From Sulfitobacter sp. HGT1 (lineage in GTDB: Bacteria > Pseudomonadota > Alphaproteobacteria > Rhodobacterales > Rhodobacteraceae): 64,000 nt of DNA. The position numbers were made by a program, and so were the translations under genes. The DNA lies in contig NZ_BLWI01000008.1 of NCBI RefSeq assembly GCF_013282155.1, positions 496,001 to 560,000 on the forward strand, in the 5' to 3' direction. Below the pieces are notes generated by a model. That model was not told where the DNA came from. It made no database searches and saw only the letters and a program-made list of their open reading frames with translations. Positions 46,257 to 54,166 of this stretch are shown here, piece by piece (the stretch's first letter is position 1; each line of letters begins with the position of its first letter).

Positions 46257-46844
46257 ATGCGTCAAAGCACAATCAGCCGTTCCACCGCCGAAACCGAAAT
46301 CACCGTCGAGGTCAATCTTGATGGCACCGGTGCCTATGACAACAACACAGGCGTCGGTTTTTTTGATCACATGCTGGATCAACTGGCGCGTCATTCGCTG
46401 ATTGATATGAAAATCACCGCCAAGGGCGATCTGCACATCGACGATCACCACACGGTCGAAGACGTGGGCATCGCCTTGGGTCAGGCACTGGCCGACGCCT
46501 TGGGCGACAAGCGTGGCATCCGGCGCTACGGCGCGTGTCTGCTGCCGATGGATGATGCGCTGGTGCGTACAGCACTTGACCTGTCTGCCCGTCCCTTTCT
46601 GATCTGGAACGTTGATCTGCCGACCTCCAAGATCGGCAATTTCGACACCGAACTGGTGCGCGAATTCTTTCAGGCGCTGTCCACACATGGCGGCATCACC
46701 CTGCACGTGGACATGCTGCACGGCATCAACAGCCACCACATCGCCGAGGCGGCGTTCAAATCCGTTGCCCGCGCCCTGCGCGAAGCAGTCGAGGTCGATA
46801 CCCGCAAATCCGGCGATATCCCGTCAACCAAAGGTGCGTTGTAG
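46257..46844 (+). CDS. hisB: Imidazoleglycerol-phosphate dehydratase
   Basis: Sixth step of histidine synthesis: dehydrates imidazoleglycerol phosphate. 195 residues, the monofunctional form. The metal-binding histidines are in [13 protein letters not shown] and HHTVEDVGI, with the second repeat [14 protein letters not shown]. The ATG at 46257 has a GGAGA ribosome site, so the 21-codon upstream extension is dropped. hisH follows three bases later. Confidence 0.96.
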   Translation: MRQSTISRSTAETEITVEVNLDGTGAYDNNTGVGFFDHMLDQLARHSLIDMKITAKGDLHIDDHHTVEDVGIALGQALADALGDKRGIRRYGACLLPMDDALVRTALDLSARPFLIWNVDLPTSKIGNFDTELVREFFQALSTHGGITLHVDMLHGINSHHIAEAAFKSVARALREAVEVDTRKSGDIPSTKGAL

Positions 46845-46847
46845 CAA

Positions 46848-47486
46848 ATGCTGACCGCGATCATTGATTACGAATCCGGCAATCTTCACTCTGCCCAAAA
46901 GGCGTTTGAACGGATGGCCCGCGAAACCGACGCGGGCGATGTTATCGTCACCGCTGACGCCGATGTTGTCGCAAGCGCTGACCGCCTGGTGCTGCCGGGC
47001 GACGGGGCGTTCCCGTCCTGCATGGCCGCCCTCAAGGGCCACAGCGGCATCTATGCCGCAATGGTCGAGGCCGTCGAAGTCAAAGGCCGCCCGTTCCTGG
47101 GCATCTGTGTCGGGATGCAATTGATGGCCTCTTGGGGCCGCGAATACGAAGACACCCAAGGTCTGGGCTGGATCGAGGGCGAAGTCACCAAAATCACCCC
47201 CGCCGATCCAGCACTGAAAGTGCCGCATATGGGGTGGAATGATTTGGTCATTGACCATCCACACCCCGTTTTCGACGGCATCAAGACCGGCGATCACACC
47301 TATTTTGTCCATAGTTATCATATGGCTGTAGCCAACCCCGCAGAGCGGCTGGCCCATGTCGACTATGCTGGCGAAGTCACCGCCGTGATTGGCCGTGACA
47401 CCATGCTGGGCATGCAGTTTCACCCCGAAAAAAGCCAGGCAACAGGCCTGCGCATGATCGCCAATTTCCTGAACTGGCGGCCATAA
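46848..47486 (+). CDS. hisH: Imidazole glycerol phosphate synthase, glutamine amidotransferase subunit
   Basis: Releases ammonia from glutamine for HisF. 212 residues of the class I amidotransferase type: catalytic Cys in LGICVGMQLM, and the His-Glu pair in GMQFHPEKSQATG. PGDGAFPSCM forms the oxyanion region. It follows hisB directly, so the two are co-translated. HisA and HisF are about 1.1 kb further on, beyond two opposing genes. Confidence 0.96.
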   Translation: MLTAIIDYESGNLHSAQKAFERMARETDAGDVIVTADADVVASADRLVLPGDGAFPSCMAALKGHSGIYAAMVEAVEVKGRPFLGICVGMQLMASWGREYEDTQGLGWIEGEVTKITPADPALKVPHMGWNDLVIDHPHPVFDGIKTGDHTYFVHSYHMAVANPAERLAHVDYAGEVTAVIGRDTMLGMQFHPEKSQATGLRMIANFLNWRP

Positions 47487-47546
47487 GACCACAGCCCTTC
47501 AGACTGCGCTTGATCAGTCCGCGCCCCGTCAGCATTCCGGGCCCGC

Positions 47547-47945
47547 TTAACGCAAGCGGGTCCAGACCACTTCATTGCCGCTGTTCCCAGTGCATTTGAC
47601 CAGATGCATGGCATTGCCATCGACCAACATCGTCGTCTGTTTGCGCGTATTGCCTGACGGCTTTATCAGCGTCCCCTCGTAAGACCCGTCGGCCTGTTGG
47701 ACCATGTCCCAGAACACGCGTTTGCCGACAGCGGTTGATTTCTTGTCATAACCGCGCCGGTCTTTGGCCCGCTCGACAACACCGCACAAGGCCTGCCCGC
47801 ACGGCCTGGCCCTTACATGAACAACCAATCCGTTAACATCTGGTGCAGATTTCCAGACACCTTCCGCCACATCAGAAAATACCGGCGCCGAAATCGCCAT
47901 AAATAGGGCGCTCAGAAAAATGCATTTCTTTGAAATCATTTGCAT
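47547..47945 (-). CDS. DUF2147 family secreted protein (first of a pair)
   Basis: About 132 residues: signal peptide (MQMISKKCIFLSALFMAISA) and a DUF2147 domain with VAEGVWKSAPDVNGLVVHV, RPCGQALCGVVERAK and the closing NEVVWTRLR. DUF2147 proteins are small periplasmic beta barrels of unknown role. Start choice among nearby Met codons is uncertain. It is a clear paralogue of the next gene, and both oppose the his genes around them. Confidence 0.8.
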   Translation of the reverse strand: MQMISKKCIFLSALFMAISAPVFSDVAEGVWKSAPDVNGLVVHVRARPCGQALCGVVERAKDRRGYDKKSTAVGKRVFWDMVQQADGSYEGTLIKPSGNTRKQTTMLVDGNAMHLVKCTGNSGNEVVWTRLR

Positions 47946-48079
47946 CACGGCCCAAAGCAACACAGATGCCTTACACGCTTTTGGCACCGCAGCCAAAAAC
48001 CAAGGCGCTGGTGTTATCATTCACCAACGCCATGATTCTCGCAAATCAGCTCAATCCCAGGGCAGATCATCCTTTGGGT

Positions 48080-48469
48080 TTACTGAAGGCGGCTCCAGCT
48101 TTGCTTTGAACACAGCAAACCACCGGCAACACATCCCGAAAGCTTCAGGTTGTTGCCCGAAACGCTCATTTTTCCGATGTAGATTTTATCGTTCGACGGC
48201 CGCCAGACCTTGCCCGCATAGTTGCCTTTGCCATCCGGTGCCATGCCGATCACCAGCTGTTTGCCGATGTTCTCGGATTTATATTCACCGTCACCGTTAA
48301 AGGTGCGCATGATCGTGCCGCAGACCTCGGCCCCGCAAGGGCTCATCTTCACATGCGCATAGGCACCATCATCCGGCTGGGTCTTCCAAACCCCAACCGC
48401 AGGATCCGCCGCCATTGCCGTGCCCGCCGCCATGATTCCAATGACTGCCGCCAAAATCGTTCTTTTCAT
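48080..48469 (-). CDS. DUF2147 family secreted protein (second of a pair)
   Basis: 129 residues: signal peptide MKRTILAAVIGIMAAGTAMA, then PAVGVWKTQPDDGAYAHVKM, SPCGAEVCGTIMRTF, GKVWRPSNDKIYIGKMSV and the end SKQSWSRLQ. GGGAGGA precedes ATG 48469. The pair shares the start GVWK, the PCG...CG motif and the W(T/S)RL end, so one probably arose from duplication of the other. Their location inside the his cluster, on the other strand, suggests insertion there. Confidence 0.85.
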   Translation of the reverse strand: MKRTILAAVIGIMAAGTAMAADPAVGVWKTQPDDGAYAHVKMSPCGAEVCGTIMRTFNGDGEYKSENIGKQLVIGMAPDGKGNYAGKVWRPSNDKIYIGKMSVSGNNLKLSGCVAGGLLCSKQSWSRLQ

Positions 48470-48612
48470 GATATATCCTCCCGATATCTCCGCAGTTTGA
48501 CTAAAATTCACCGATTCAAGCAAGCTTTACGTAGGGGCCGCGCCTGCTGCGTTGCACATTTCCGCCCGCCATGCGATTTGGTCGCAAACACCCGCAACCC
48601 AAGGCCTGCCCA

Positions 48613-49329
48613 ATGATCCTGTACCCCGCAATCGACCTCAAAGACGGCCAAGCCGTGCGCCTCGTTCACGGCGACATGGAAAAATCCACCGTGTTCAATG
48701 ATGACCCCGCCGCACAGGCCCGCGCCTTTGTCGATGCAGGCTGCACATGGCTGCATCTGGTGGATCTGAACGGTGCCTTCGCAGGGGCCCCCGTCAACGC
48801 CGCCCCGGTCGAAGCGATCCTGAAATCCTGCAACGTCCCCGCCCAGCTTGGCGGCGGCATCCGCGACATGGCCACAATCGAGGCATGGCTGGACAAAGGC
48901 CTCGCGCGGGTGATCCTGGGCACCGTGGCCGTCGAAAACCCCGATCTGGTGCGCGAAGCCGCCCGCGCCTTCCCGGGCAAAGTCGCCGTTGGCATTGATG
49001 CGCGCAACGGCCGCGTCGCCACCAAGGGCTGGGCCAATGAAACCGATGTGATGGTCACCGACCTCGCCAAATCCTTCGAGGACGCAGGCGTCGCCGCGAT
49101 CATCTACACCGACATCCTGCGCGATGGTGCCATGGGCGGACCAAACATCGATGCCACCGCCGCCCTCGCCCGCGCCGTCAATATCCCGGTCATCGCATCA
49201 GGCGGTGTCAGCTCGCTCGACGACCTCAAGGCGCTCAAAGCCACCAACGTCATCTCCGGCGCGATTTCAGGCCGCGCCCTCTACGATGGTGCCATCGATC
49301 TGAAACAAGCTCTCAAGGCCCTTGCCTGA
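48613..49329 (+). CDS. hisA: Phosphoribosylformimino-AICAR ribotide isomerase
   Basis: Fourth step of histidine synthesis, a beta/alpha-barrel isomerase. 238 residues. Catalytic aspartates are in [15 protein letters not shown] near the start and in [15 protein letters not shown] in the second half. Phosphate-binding glycines appear in GGGIRD and ASGGVSS. The start is ATG 48613. It is followed by hisF and hisE; this transcript is probably separate from hisBH, because two opposing genes intervene. Confidence 0.96.
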   Translation: MILYPAIDLKDGQAVRLVHGDMEKSTVFNDDPAAQARAFVDAGCTWLHLVDLNGAFAGAPVNAAPVEAILKSCNVPAQLGGGIRDMATIEAWLDKGLARVILGTVAVENPDLVREAARAFPGKVAVGIDARNGRVATKGWANETDVMVTDLAKSFEDAGVAAIIYTDILRDGAMGGPNIDATAALARAVNIPVIASGGVSSLDDLKALKATNVISGAISGRALYDGAIDLKQALKALA

Positions 49330-49422
49330 TCTTCCAAATGGCCCCAAATCCTCGGGAGGTCTGGAGGGCAGACAGCCCTCCAGCGCCTTGCCACCCGTCC
49401 ACAGCCCCTCTAAAGAATAGCT

Positions 49423-50184
49423 ATGCTTAAAACCCGTATCATCCCCTGCCTTGATGTCGCCGATGGCCGCGTGGTCAAAGGCGTGAATTTCGTCGGCCTG
49501 CGCGATGCGGGCGATCCCGTCGATGCCGCCATCGCCTATGATGCGGCGGGCGCGGATGAACTGTGTTTCCTCGACATCCACGCCACCCATGAAAACCGCG
49601 GCACGATGTTCGATCTGGTGACCCGCACGGCTGAACATTGCTATATCCCGCTCACGGTGGGCGGTGGCGTGCGCACCGTGGCTGATGTGCGCGCCCTCCT
49701 GCTCGCGGGTGCAGACAAGGTCAGCTTCAACTCTGCCGCCGTCGCAGACCCCGATGTCATCGCCCGCGCGGCCGATCAGTTCGGCAGCCAATGCATCGTC
49801 TGTGCCATCGACGCCAAAACAGTCAGCCCCGGAAAATGGGAAATCTTCACCCATGGCGGCCGCAAATCCACCGGCATCGACGCCGTGGAATTCGCCAAAC
49901 TGGTTACCGCCAAAGGGGCCGGTGAAATCCTGCTGACCTCGATGGACCGCGACGGCACCAAACAAGGCTTCAACCTGCCCCTGACCCGCGCCATTTCCGA
50001 CGCCGTCAGCGTGCCGGTGATCGCCTCGGGCGGCGTTGGCAATCTTGACCACCTGGTCGAAGGCGTGACCATCGGCGGTGCCTCCGCCGTCCTCGCCGCC
50101 TCGATCTTTCACTTTGGCGAATATACCATCGCGCAGGCCAAACAACACATGGCCGCCGCCGGTATCCCCATGAGGCTGACATGA
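49423..50184 (+). CDS. hisF: Imidazole glycerol phosphate synthase, cyclase subunit
   Basis: Uses ammonia from HisH to close the imidazole ring, giving IGP and AICAR. 253 residues, beta/alpha-barrel. [16 protein letters not shown] and [11 protein letters not shown] hold the two catalytic aspartates; VGGGVRT and ASGGVGN bind phosphate. It overlaps hisE by four bases (ATGA). Confidence 0.97.
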   Translation: MLKTRIIPCLDVADGRVVKGVNFVGLRDAGDPVDAAIAYDAAGADELCFLDIHATHENRGTMFDLVTRTAEHCYIPLTVGGGVRTVADVRALLLAGADKVSFNSAAVADPDVIARAADQFGSQCIVCAIDAKTVSPGKWEIFTHGGRKSTGIDAVEFAKLVTAKGAGEILLTSMDRDGTKQGFNLPLTRAISDAVSVPVIASGGVGNLDHLVEGVTIGGASAVLAASIFHFGEYTIAQAKQHMAAAGIPMRLT

Positions 50185-50486
50185 CCCTGGATGATCTCTA
50201 CGCCACCATCACAGCCCGTAAAAATGCGGACCCGTCCAGCAGCTGGACAGCCCAATTGCTGGCCAAAGGCCCCGAAAAATGCGCCGAGAAATTTGGCGAA
50301 GAAGCGATCGAAGCCATCATCGAAGCGGTGAAAAACGACAAACCGGCCCTCACCTCCGAGGCCGCCGACGTGCTGTACCACCTGCTTGTCATGCTCGCGT
50401 CGCGCGATGTCCCGCTCTCAGACGTGCTTGACGAACTCGCCCGCAGACAATCCAAAAGCGGCATCGCTGAAAAAGCCGCCCGCTAG
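50181..50486 (+). CDS. hisE: Phosphoribosyl-ATP pyrophosphatase
   Basis: Second step of histidine synthesis: hydrolyses phosphoribosyl-ATP. 101 residues of the MazG-like helical fold, with metal-binding [15 protein letters not shown] and [14 protein letters not shown]. Its ATG overlaps the hisF stop. It is separate from HisI, which is not in the window, as is usual in alphaproteobacteria. It ends the his run. Confidence 0.95.
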   Translation: MTLDDLYATITARKNADPSSSWTAQLLAKGPEKCAEKFGEEAIEAIIEAVKNDKPALTSEAADVLYHLLVMLASRDVPLSDVLDELARRQSKSGIAEKAAR

Positions 50487-50580
50487 GCCTTCTCTGGCTC
50501 TCAAATATCCTGGGGGGAAGCCGATCTTTCGGCTGGGGGGCAAAGCCCCCTTTCCCGCCGCCGCAGGCACTATCCTCGCG

Positions 50581-51057
50581 TCACAGCTTGCTCGAAATAA
50601 TACCTGTCGCAAAGCCGCCCATGCGCAATTCCGAAAACAACCGCTGGTATTCGATTTTGGGGCAGCGGTTCTGTATCACCGTCACCCCGCGCGCCTCGGC
50701 CAAAGCCGCCGCCTCGGCATGCTCCACACCGATTTGCATCCAGATGGTCTGCAACTTGGGAAAGACTGCCAGCGCCTCTTCCACGATTGCGGGCACCGCC
50801 TCAGAGCGGCGGAAAATATCGACCATATCCACATCACCCTCGATGTCGGATAAGGTGGCGACCACCTTGGCCCCGAACAACATCTCGCCTGCATGGCCGG
50901 GATTGACGGGAATCACATCAAACCCCTTCAGCGACAGATAGCGCGCCACAAAATAGCTGGGCCGCACCGGGTTCATCGACACACCGACCACAGCAATCCG
51001 CTTGGTCCGGGTCAATACATCTTTCAAAAGGGCGTCTGGATATATCATCCCCCACAT
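50581..51057 (-). CDS. CoA-binding protein (YccU-like)
   Basis: A 158-residue (or 155, from Met4) Rossmann protein of the CoA-binding/YccU family. TKRIAVVGVSMNPVRPSYFV is the dinucleotide-type fold, followed by VDIFRRSEAVPAIVEEAL, MQIGVEHAEAAALAEARG and VIQNRCPKIEYQRL, all family blocks. Its physiological role is not established. The exact start is unclear: Met4 has its G-run immediately before it, which is too close for a ribosome site. Confidence 0.85.
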   Translation of the reverse strand: MWGMIYPDALLKDVLTRTKRIAVVGVSMNPVRPSYFVARYLSLKGFDVIPVNPGHAGEMLFGAKVVATLSDIEGDVDMVDIFRRSEAVPAIVEEALAVFPKLQTIWMQIGVEHAEAAALAEARGVTVIQNRCPKIEYQRLFSELRMGGFATGIISSKL

Positions 51058-51082
51058 CTACACTGATTCTCGGATAAAAAAA

Positions 51083-51111
51083 GCGCCCTGCAGACAAATG
51101 TCCGAGGGCGC
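51083..51111 (-). terminator. Terminator-like hairpin on the minus strand
   Basis: Read on the minus strand, GCGCCCT and AGGGCGC (loop about 15 bases) are followed by TTTTTTTA. It lies 163 bases after the stop of the zinc-ribbon gene and is the 3' end of a possible structured RNA. Confidence 0.7.
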
Positions 51112-51270
51112 GAAGGTATGGAACGAGGGACAGTTAAAGACCGGCAGGAGTTCCGAACCTGCCGCCTTGCACATGAGTTAAGAACTATTTGCGCAATTCA
51201 AAGACCGTCTGACAAATGCGTGAACAAAACCTAAAGATCTAGGCAAAATATCGCCAACCCTGCGTAACAT
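51112..51270 (-). ncRNA. Possible structured RNA or long 3' UTR between 51275 gene and its terminator
   Basis: About 160 non-coding bases lie between the minus-strand gene at 51275 and a strong minus-strand terminator at 51083. They contain a second stable hairpin (arms CGGCAGG and CCTGCCG, about 51148-51174). The stretch could be a small RNA with its own promoter or the 3' UTR of the zinc-ribbon gene. I do not recognise a known RNA family. Confidence 0.25.
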
Positions 51271-51274
51271 GGCT

Positions 51275-51586
51275 TCAGTCGAAAATATCTTCCACAATGT
51301 CGAAAACCTCGCCTGTCAGCTTTTTCAGCCAGGATTTCTTGCGCTTTTGGTATTTCTCTTTTTTCGGCTTCATCGCCGGTTTCGCGGGCTTTGACGGCGC
51401 AAACTGTCGCAAGCGCGGCGAAACCGCCGGCTTGGCCGATGCCGGGGCCGGAACAGGAATTTGCTTGAGGTCATGCAGCGGCGCGCCGCATTGCGCGCAG
51501 GCCAGCTCGTGACGCCCCGCATCCAAGGTCAACGCGGCCTTGCTGCCGCAAAAGCAGCAAGTCGCGATTTTTACTGGATAGCTCAC
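51275..51586 (-). CDS. Small zinc-ribbon protein with basic tail
   Basis: 103 residues. Two CxxC knuckles (Cys10-Cys13 and Cys30-Cys33, in TCCFCGSK and ACAQCGAP) form a zinc ribbon. A Pro/Ala-rich linker (PVPAPASAKPAV) leads to a strongly basic segment (MKPKKEKYQKRKKSWLKKL) and an acidic end (DIVEDIFD). The ribbon and basic patch suggest binding to nucleic acid or ribosomes, but that is inference. It is 28 bases downstream of rlmB on the same strand. Confidence 0.75.
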   Translation of the reverse strand: MSYPVKIATCCFCGSKAALTLDAGRHELACAQCGAPLHDLKQIPVPAPASAKPAVSPRLRQFAPSKPAKPAMKPKKEKYQKRKKSWLKKLTGEVFDIVEDIFD

Positions 51587-51613
51587 GGCGTCTCTTCCTT
51601 TTACATGCGGGCC

Positions 51614-52390
51614 TTACCCATGCGGACGAGAAGCATATAGGGCGATTGCCGCCGCATTTGAGACGTTGAGCGAGCCAAATCCACCATCTGCGTCAATCCG
51701 TACCAACAGATCGACGGTTTCTTTGGTCTTTTCTCGCAGGCCCGGCCCTTCGGCCCCCAGCACCAGCGCCACCGGACGGTCGCGCTTGCCTTCAAGGGCG
51801 GCCTCCACGGTCATGTCGGCCTCGCCATCCAGACCCAGCACAAGATACCCCATGTTCTGAAGCTCCTTGATCGAATCCGCCAGATTGCGCACCCGCAGAT
51901 AGGGCTGGCGTTCCAGCGCCCCGCTTGCCGATTTGGCCAGCGATCCGGTTTCGGGGGCGGCGTGATGGCGCATGCCGATCACCGCAGACGCGCCCAACAC
52001 CTCGGCCGAGCGCAAGATTGCCCCAACGTTATGCGGATCAGTCACACGGTCCAGCAACAACACACGCGGTGCCTCGGCCCCGATGCACACCTCTTCCAAC
52101 GATCCCCATGACAGCGGCTTGACCTCAAGCACAGCGCCCTGATGCACCGATCCTTGATCCAGCGGCGGGCGGAATTTGCGGGGGTCAACGACCTCGGGCT
52201 CGATTCCCGCCTTTGCAATCGCCTCTTCCAGCTTGATCTGCGCATTGGGCGTGACCATCAGCCTTAATTTTTCACGTTTAGGATTCTCCAGTGCGTCGCG
52301 CACCGCGTGCAAGCCGAACAACCACACGGTCTGGTTCGCCTCGACCTTTTTTTCCTGCTCTTTTTGCACGACCCACTTCGGTTTTTTCAT
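51614..52390 (-). CDS. rlmB: 23S rRNA (guanosine-2'-O)-methyltransferase RlmB
   Basis: SpoU/TrmH-type methyltransferase that methylates G2251 of 23S rRNA with SAM. About 258 residues. An N-terminal substrate-binding part starts at VWLFGLHAVRDALEN; the three SPOUT motifs are LLLDRVTDPHNVGAILRSAE, VALVLGAEGPGL and SLNVSNAAAIALY. ATG 52390 (MKKPKW) follows GAGGG. The assignment to RlmB over the close tRNA enzyme TrmH rests on the VWLFGLHAV start. Confidence 0.92.
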   Translation of the reverse strand: MKKPKWVVQKEQEKKVEANQTVWLFGLHAVRDALENPKREKLRLMVTPNAQIKLEEAIAKAGIEPEVVDPRKFRPPLDQGSVHQGAVLEVKPLSWGSLEEVCIGAEAPRVLLLDRVTDPHNVGAILRSAEVLGASAVIGMRHHAAPETGSLAKSASGALERQPYLRVRNLADSIKELQNMGYLVLGLDGEADMTVEAALEGKRDRPVALVLGAEGPGLREKTKETVDLLVRIDADGGFGSLNVSNAAAIALYASRPHG

Positions 52391-52517
52391 GCCCAGACCC
52401 TCTTTCATATGCTGCAAGGATCATTTCCCTGCCTTTCGCCTAGGTTTTCGCCTTGACGCCTATCAGGACCGCTTGTAATCACGCCTTCACAGCCGGTGCA
52501 ATGCACTGGCTGAAAGT

Positions 52518-52601
52518 GGGCGACAGGCCGCAAGGTGTGGCAGGGGACTGTAACTCCCTCGCGGAGACGCACGCCAGGTTCGATTCCTGGGTCGCCCACC
52601 A
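52518..52601 (+). tRNA. tRNA-Tyr (anticodon GTA)
   Basis: The acceptor GGGCGAC pairs with GTCGCCC, with discriminator A and an encoded CCA. The anticodon arm is GGGGA-CTGTAAC-TCCCT, giving GTA. A long variable arm makes it class II, as bacterial tRNA-Tyr is. The T arm is CCAGG-TTCGATT-CCTGG. Just beyond its 3' end lies an integrase fragment. Confidence 0.95.
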
Positions 52602-53020
52602 TTTCACTTCTTATCAACGGCTCAGACAAGAATGTGCTTTGGTGCGCCGCCACGGTGGACCATCAACCATGCGAAGCGCATTATATCTAAGCTTAAGCAA
52701 ACACGGCATATTCTACTTTAGGCGGCCTTTACCAACGGACAAGCACCGTCTCGGAAAAGCGTCCCGTGTTCGGCTCTCACGCGTCCCTATCGTCTCTGCT
52801 GTCTGACGTCAGACAGTTTGAAAAACGTGCTGAGCGCAGCGCCGGAAAAAGGGGCCTGATCATGCCCGATGCTTGCCGCGATACTCCCTTTTGCAAACAA
52901 GATGCCGCGCAAGAACGGCACCTGTCAATCAGGCGGCTATATCGGTCCGGGCTTATTTGCTACCTTTTGTGAAACAGCGTTTACCCCTATAGTCGGGCAA
53001 AAAAAGCATGAGGCATCGCG
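52602..53020 (+). other. Decayed region downstream of tRNA-Tyr
   Basis: A 419-base stretch with no intact gene. It is more A+T-rich than its surroundings at 52675-52720. Only a broken integrase start (52669-52806) is recognised. No copy of the tRNA 3' end was noticed further on, so no right attachment site can be given. Confidence 0.5.
52669..52806 (+). pseudogene. Truncated phage/island-type tyrosine recombinase, N-terminal stub
   Basis: The 45-codon frame starts MRSALYLSLSKHGIFYFRRP, then LPTDKHRLGKASRVRLS, and stops at TGA 52804. This resembles the start of integrases from islands and phages (MA..YL..R.G.YYFRR.IP..LR..). The catalytic domain is missing. It begins 68 bases after the tRNA-Tyr CCA, the usual place for a tRNA-targeting integrase. 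The element it came from seems lost. Confidence 0.6.
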
Positions 53021-54022
53021 TTGACCAGTACATCCCCCTCGCAAGACTTTAATATCGTCATCGTCGGCCAACATGGTCGTTTGGCATATGAGGCACTGCT
53101 TTTCGCGGCCTCTTTGCGTCACAGCAGCCCCGATTTTCGCGGCCGCCTGCTGGTGGCTGAACCGCAACCCGGCGTATTGTGGCCAAATGATCCGCAAATC
53201 AAAAGCGCGGAAGTGCGCGCGGCGCTGGAAGATCTGGGGGCGGAAATCATTCCGTTCCAGTCAAAACACTTTGGTGCGTCTTATCCCTATGGCAACAAGA
53301 TCGAGATGCTCTGCGCCCTGCCCAAGGGTGAACCCTTTGTCTTTTTTGACACCGACACCCTGATTACAGGCGATATTACCCAAGTCCCCTTCGATTTCGA
53401 CCGCCCCACCGCATCAATGCGGCGCACCAACACCTGGCCCGTGCCGCAGCTTTACGGGCCGCAATACAACGGCTTGTGGAAATCGCTTTATGACAAATTC
53501 GGTCTGGATTTCGAAAGCAGCCTCGATCTGAGCCACCCGGACGAATACTGGCAACGCTATCTCTATTTCAACGCAGGCTTCTTCTTTTACCGCTGCCCCC
53601 ATGAATTTGGCGCACGGTTTTTGGAATATGCGCTGGCGATCCGCGACACCCCCCCGGTAGAGCTTTGCGCACAAAGCTTTGATCCCTGGCTGGATCAGGT
53701 GGCCCTGCCGCTGGTCATCCACGCATTAGGCGGCGGGCGCGACACCCTGCCCCAAGGGCTGCTGGATGGAAGCGTCAGCTGTCACTACCGGTTCTTGCCG
53801 CTGTTATATGCGCGCGAAAGCCAGCAAGCGGTGGATGTTCTGGAAACGGTTGCGGCCCCGAACAAGCTCAAGAAAGTGCTCAAGGGCTACGAGCCCATCA
53901 AACGCATGGTCTATCAGGGGCGGGGCCAGAAAGCGCGGGCCCTGTTTGACCAAGACAACCTGCCCCGCAAGGAACAGGCCATCCGCAATCGGCTTAAATC
54001 CAACGGCTATTGGATGCGCTAA
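53021..54022 (+). CDS. Glycosyltransferase-like protein, function unknown
   Basis: 333 residues, starting at TTG 53021 with GAGG upstream. The N-terminal half has an alternating strand/helix (GT-A-like) layout: FNIVIVGQHGRLAYEALLFA, then FVFFDTDTLITGD (Asp110 and Asp112, a D-x-D motif that in GT-A enzymes binds metal and nucleotide sugar), then YLYFNAGFFFYRCPHEFG, like the acceptor loop of GT8-type enzymes. The last 70 residues are basic. No sugar-operon neighbours are present. Sugar transfer is an inference from the D-x-D and fold pattern. Confidence 0.65.
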   Translation: MTSTSPSQDFNIVIVGQHGRLAYEALLFAASLRHSSPDFRGRLLVAEPQPGVLWPNDPQIKSAEVRAALEDLGAEIIPFQSKHFGASYPYGNKIEMLCALPKGEPFVFFDTDTLITGDITQVPFDFDRPTASMRRTNTWPVPQLYGPQYNGLWKSLYDKFGLDFESSLDLSHPDEYWQRYLYFNAGFFFYRCPHEFGARFLEYALAIRDTPPVELCAQSFDPWLDQVALPLVIHALGGGRDTLPQGLLDGSVSCHYRFLPLLYARESQQAVDVLETVAAPNKLKKVLKGYEPIKRMVYQGRGQKARALFDQDNLPRKEQAIRNRLKSNGYWMR

Positions 54023-54038
54023 CAGGGCGGCGCTGGTC

Positions 54039-54080
54039 GGAAAATTCAAATTTTCCGGTCCGGAATTTTTAAAAATTCCG
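54039..54080. repeat. Two adjacent palindromes between 53021 gene and metY
   Basis: GGAAAATT-CA-AATTTTCC (54039-54056) is followed by the perfect 20-base palindrome CGGAATTTTTAAAAATTCCG (54061-54080). Both could form A+T-rich cruciforms or be bound by a dimeric protein. They lie 17 bases after the stop codon of the upstream gene, so a weak terminator or a conserved intergenic repeat are both possible. Confidence 0.6.
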
Positions 54081-54166
54081 ATCGTCACCGCTGGCCGTGT
54101 GCATTCTCTTGTGTCGCATACCCCGTTCCAATATCCATAACCCAACCAATCCACGGGAGGATAACC

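Noticed and set aside
54081-54166. SAM-II or other methionine riboswitch upstream of metY
   Set aside because: I looked for the conserved SAM-II core and did not find it; only the two palindromes and a normal ribosome site are visible.
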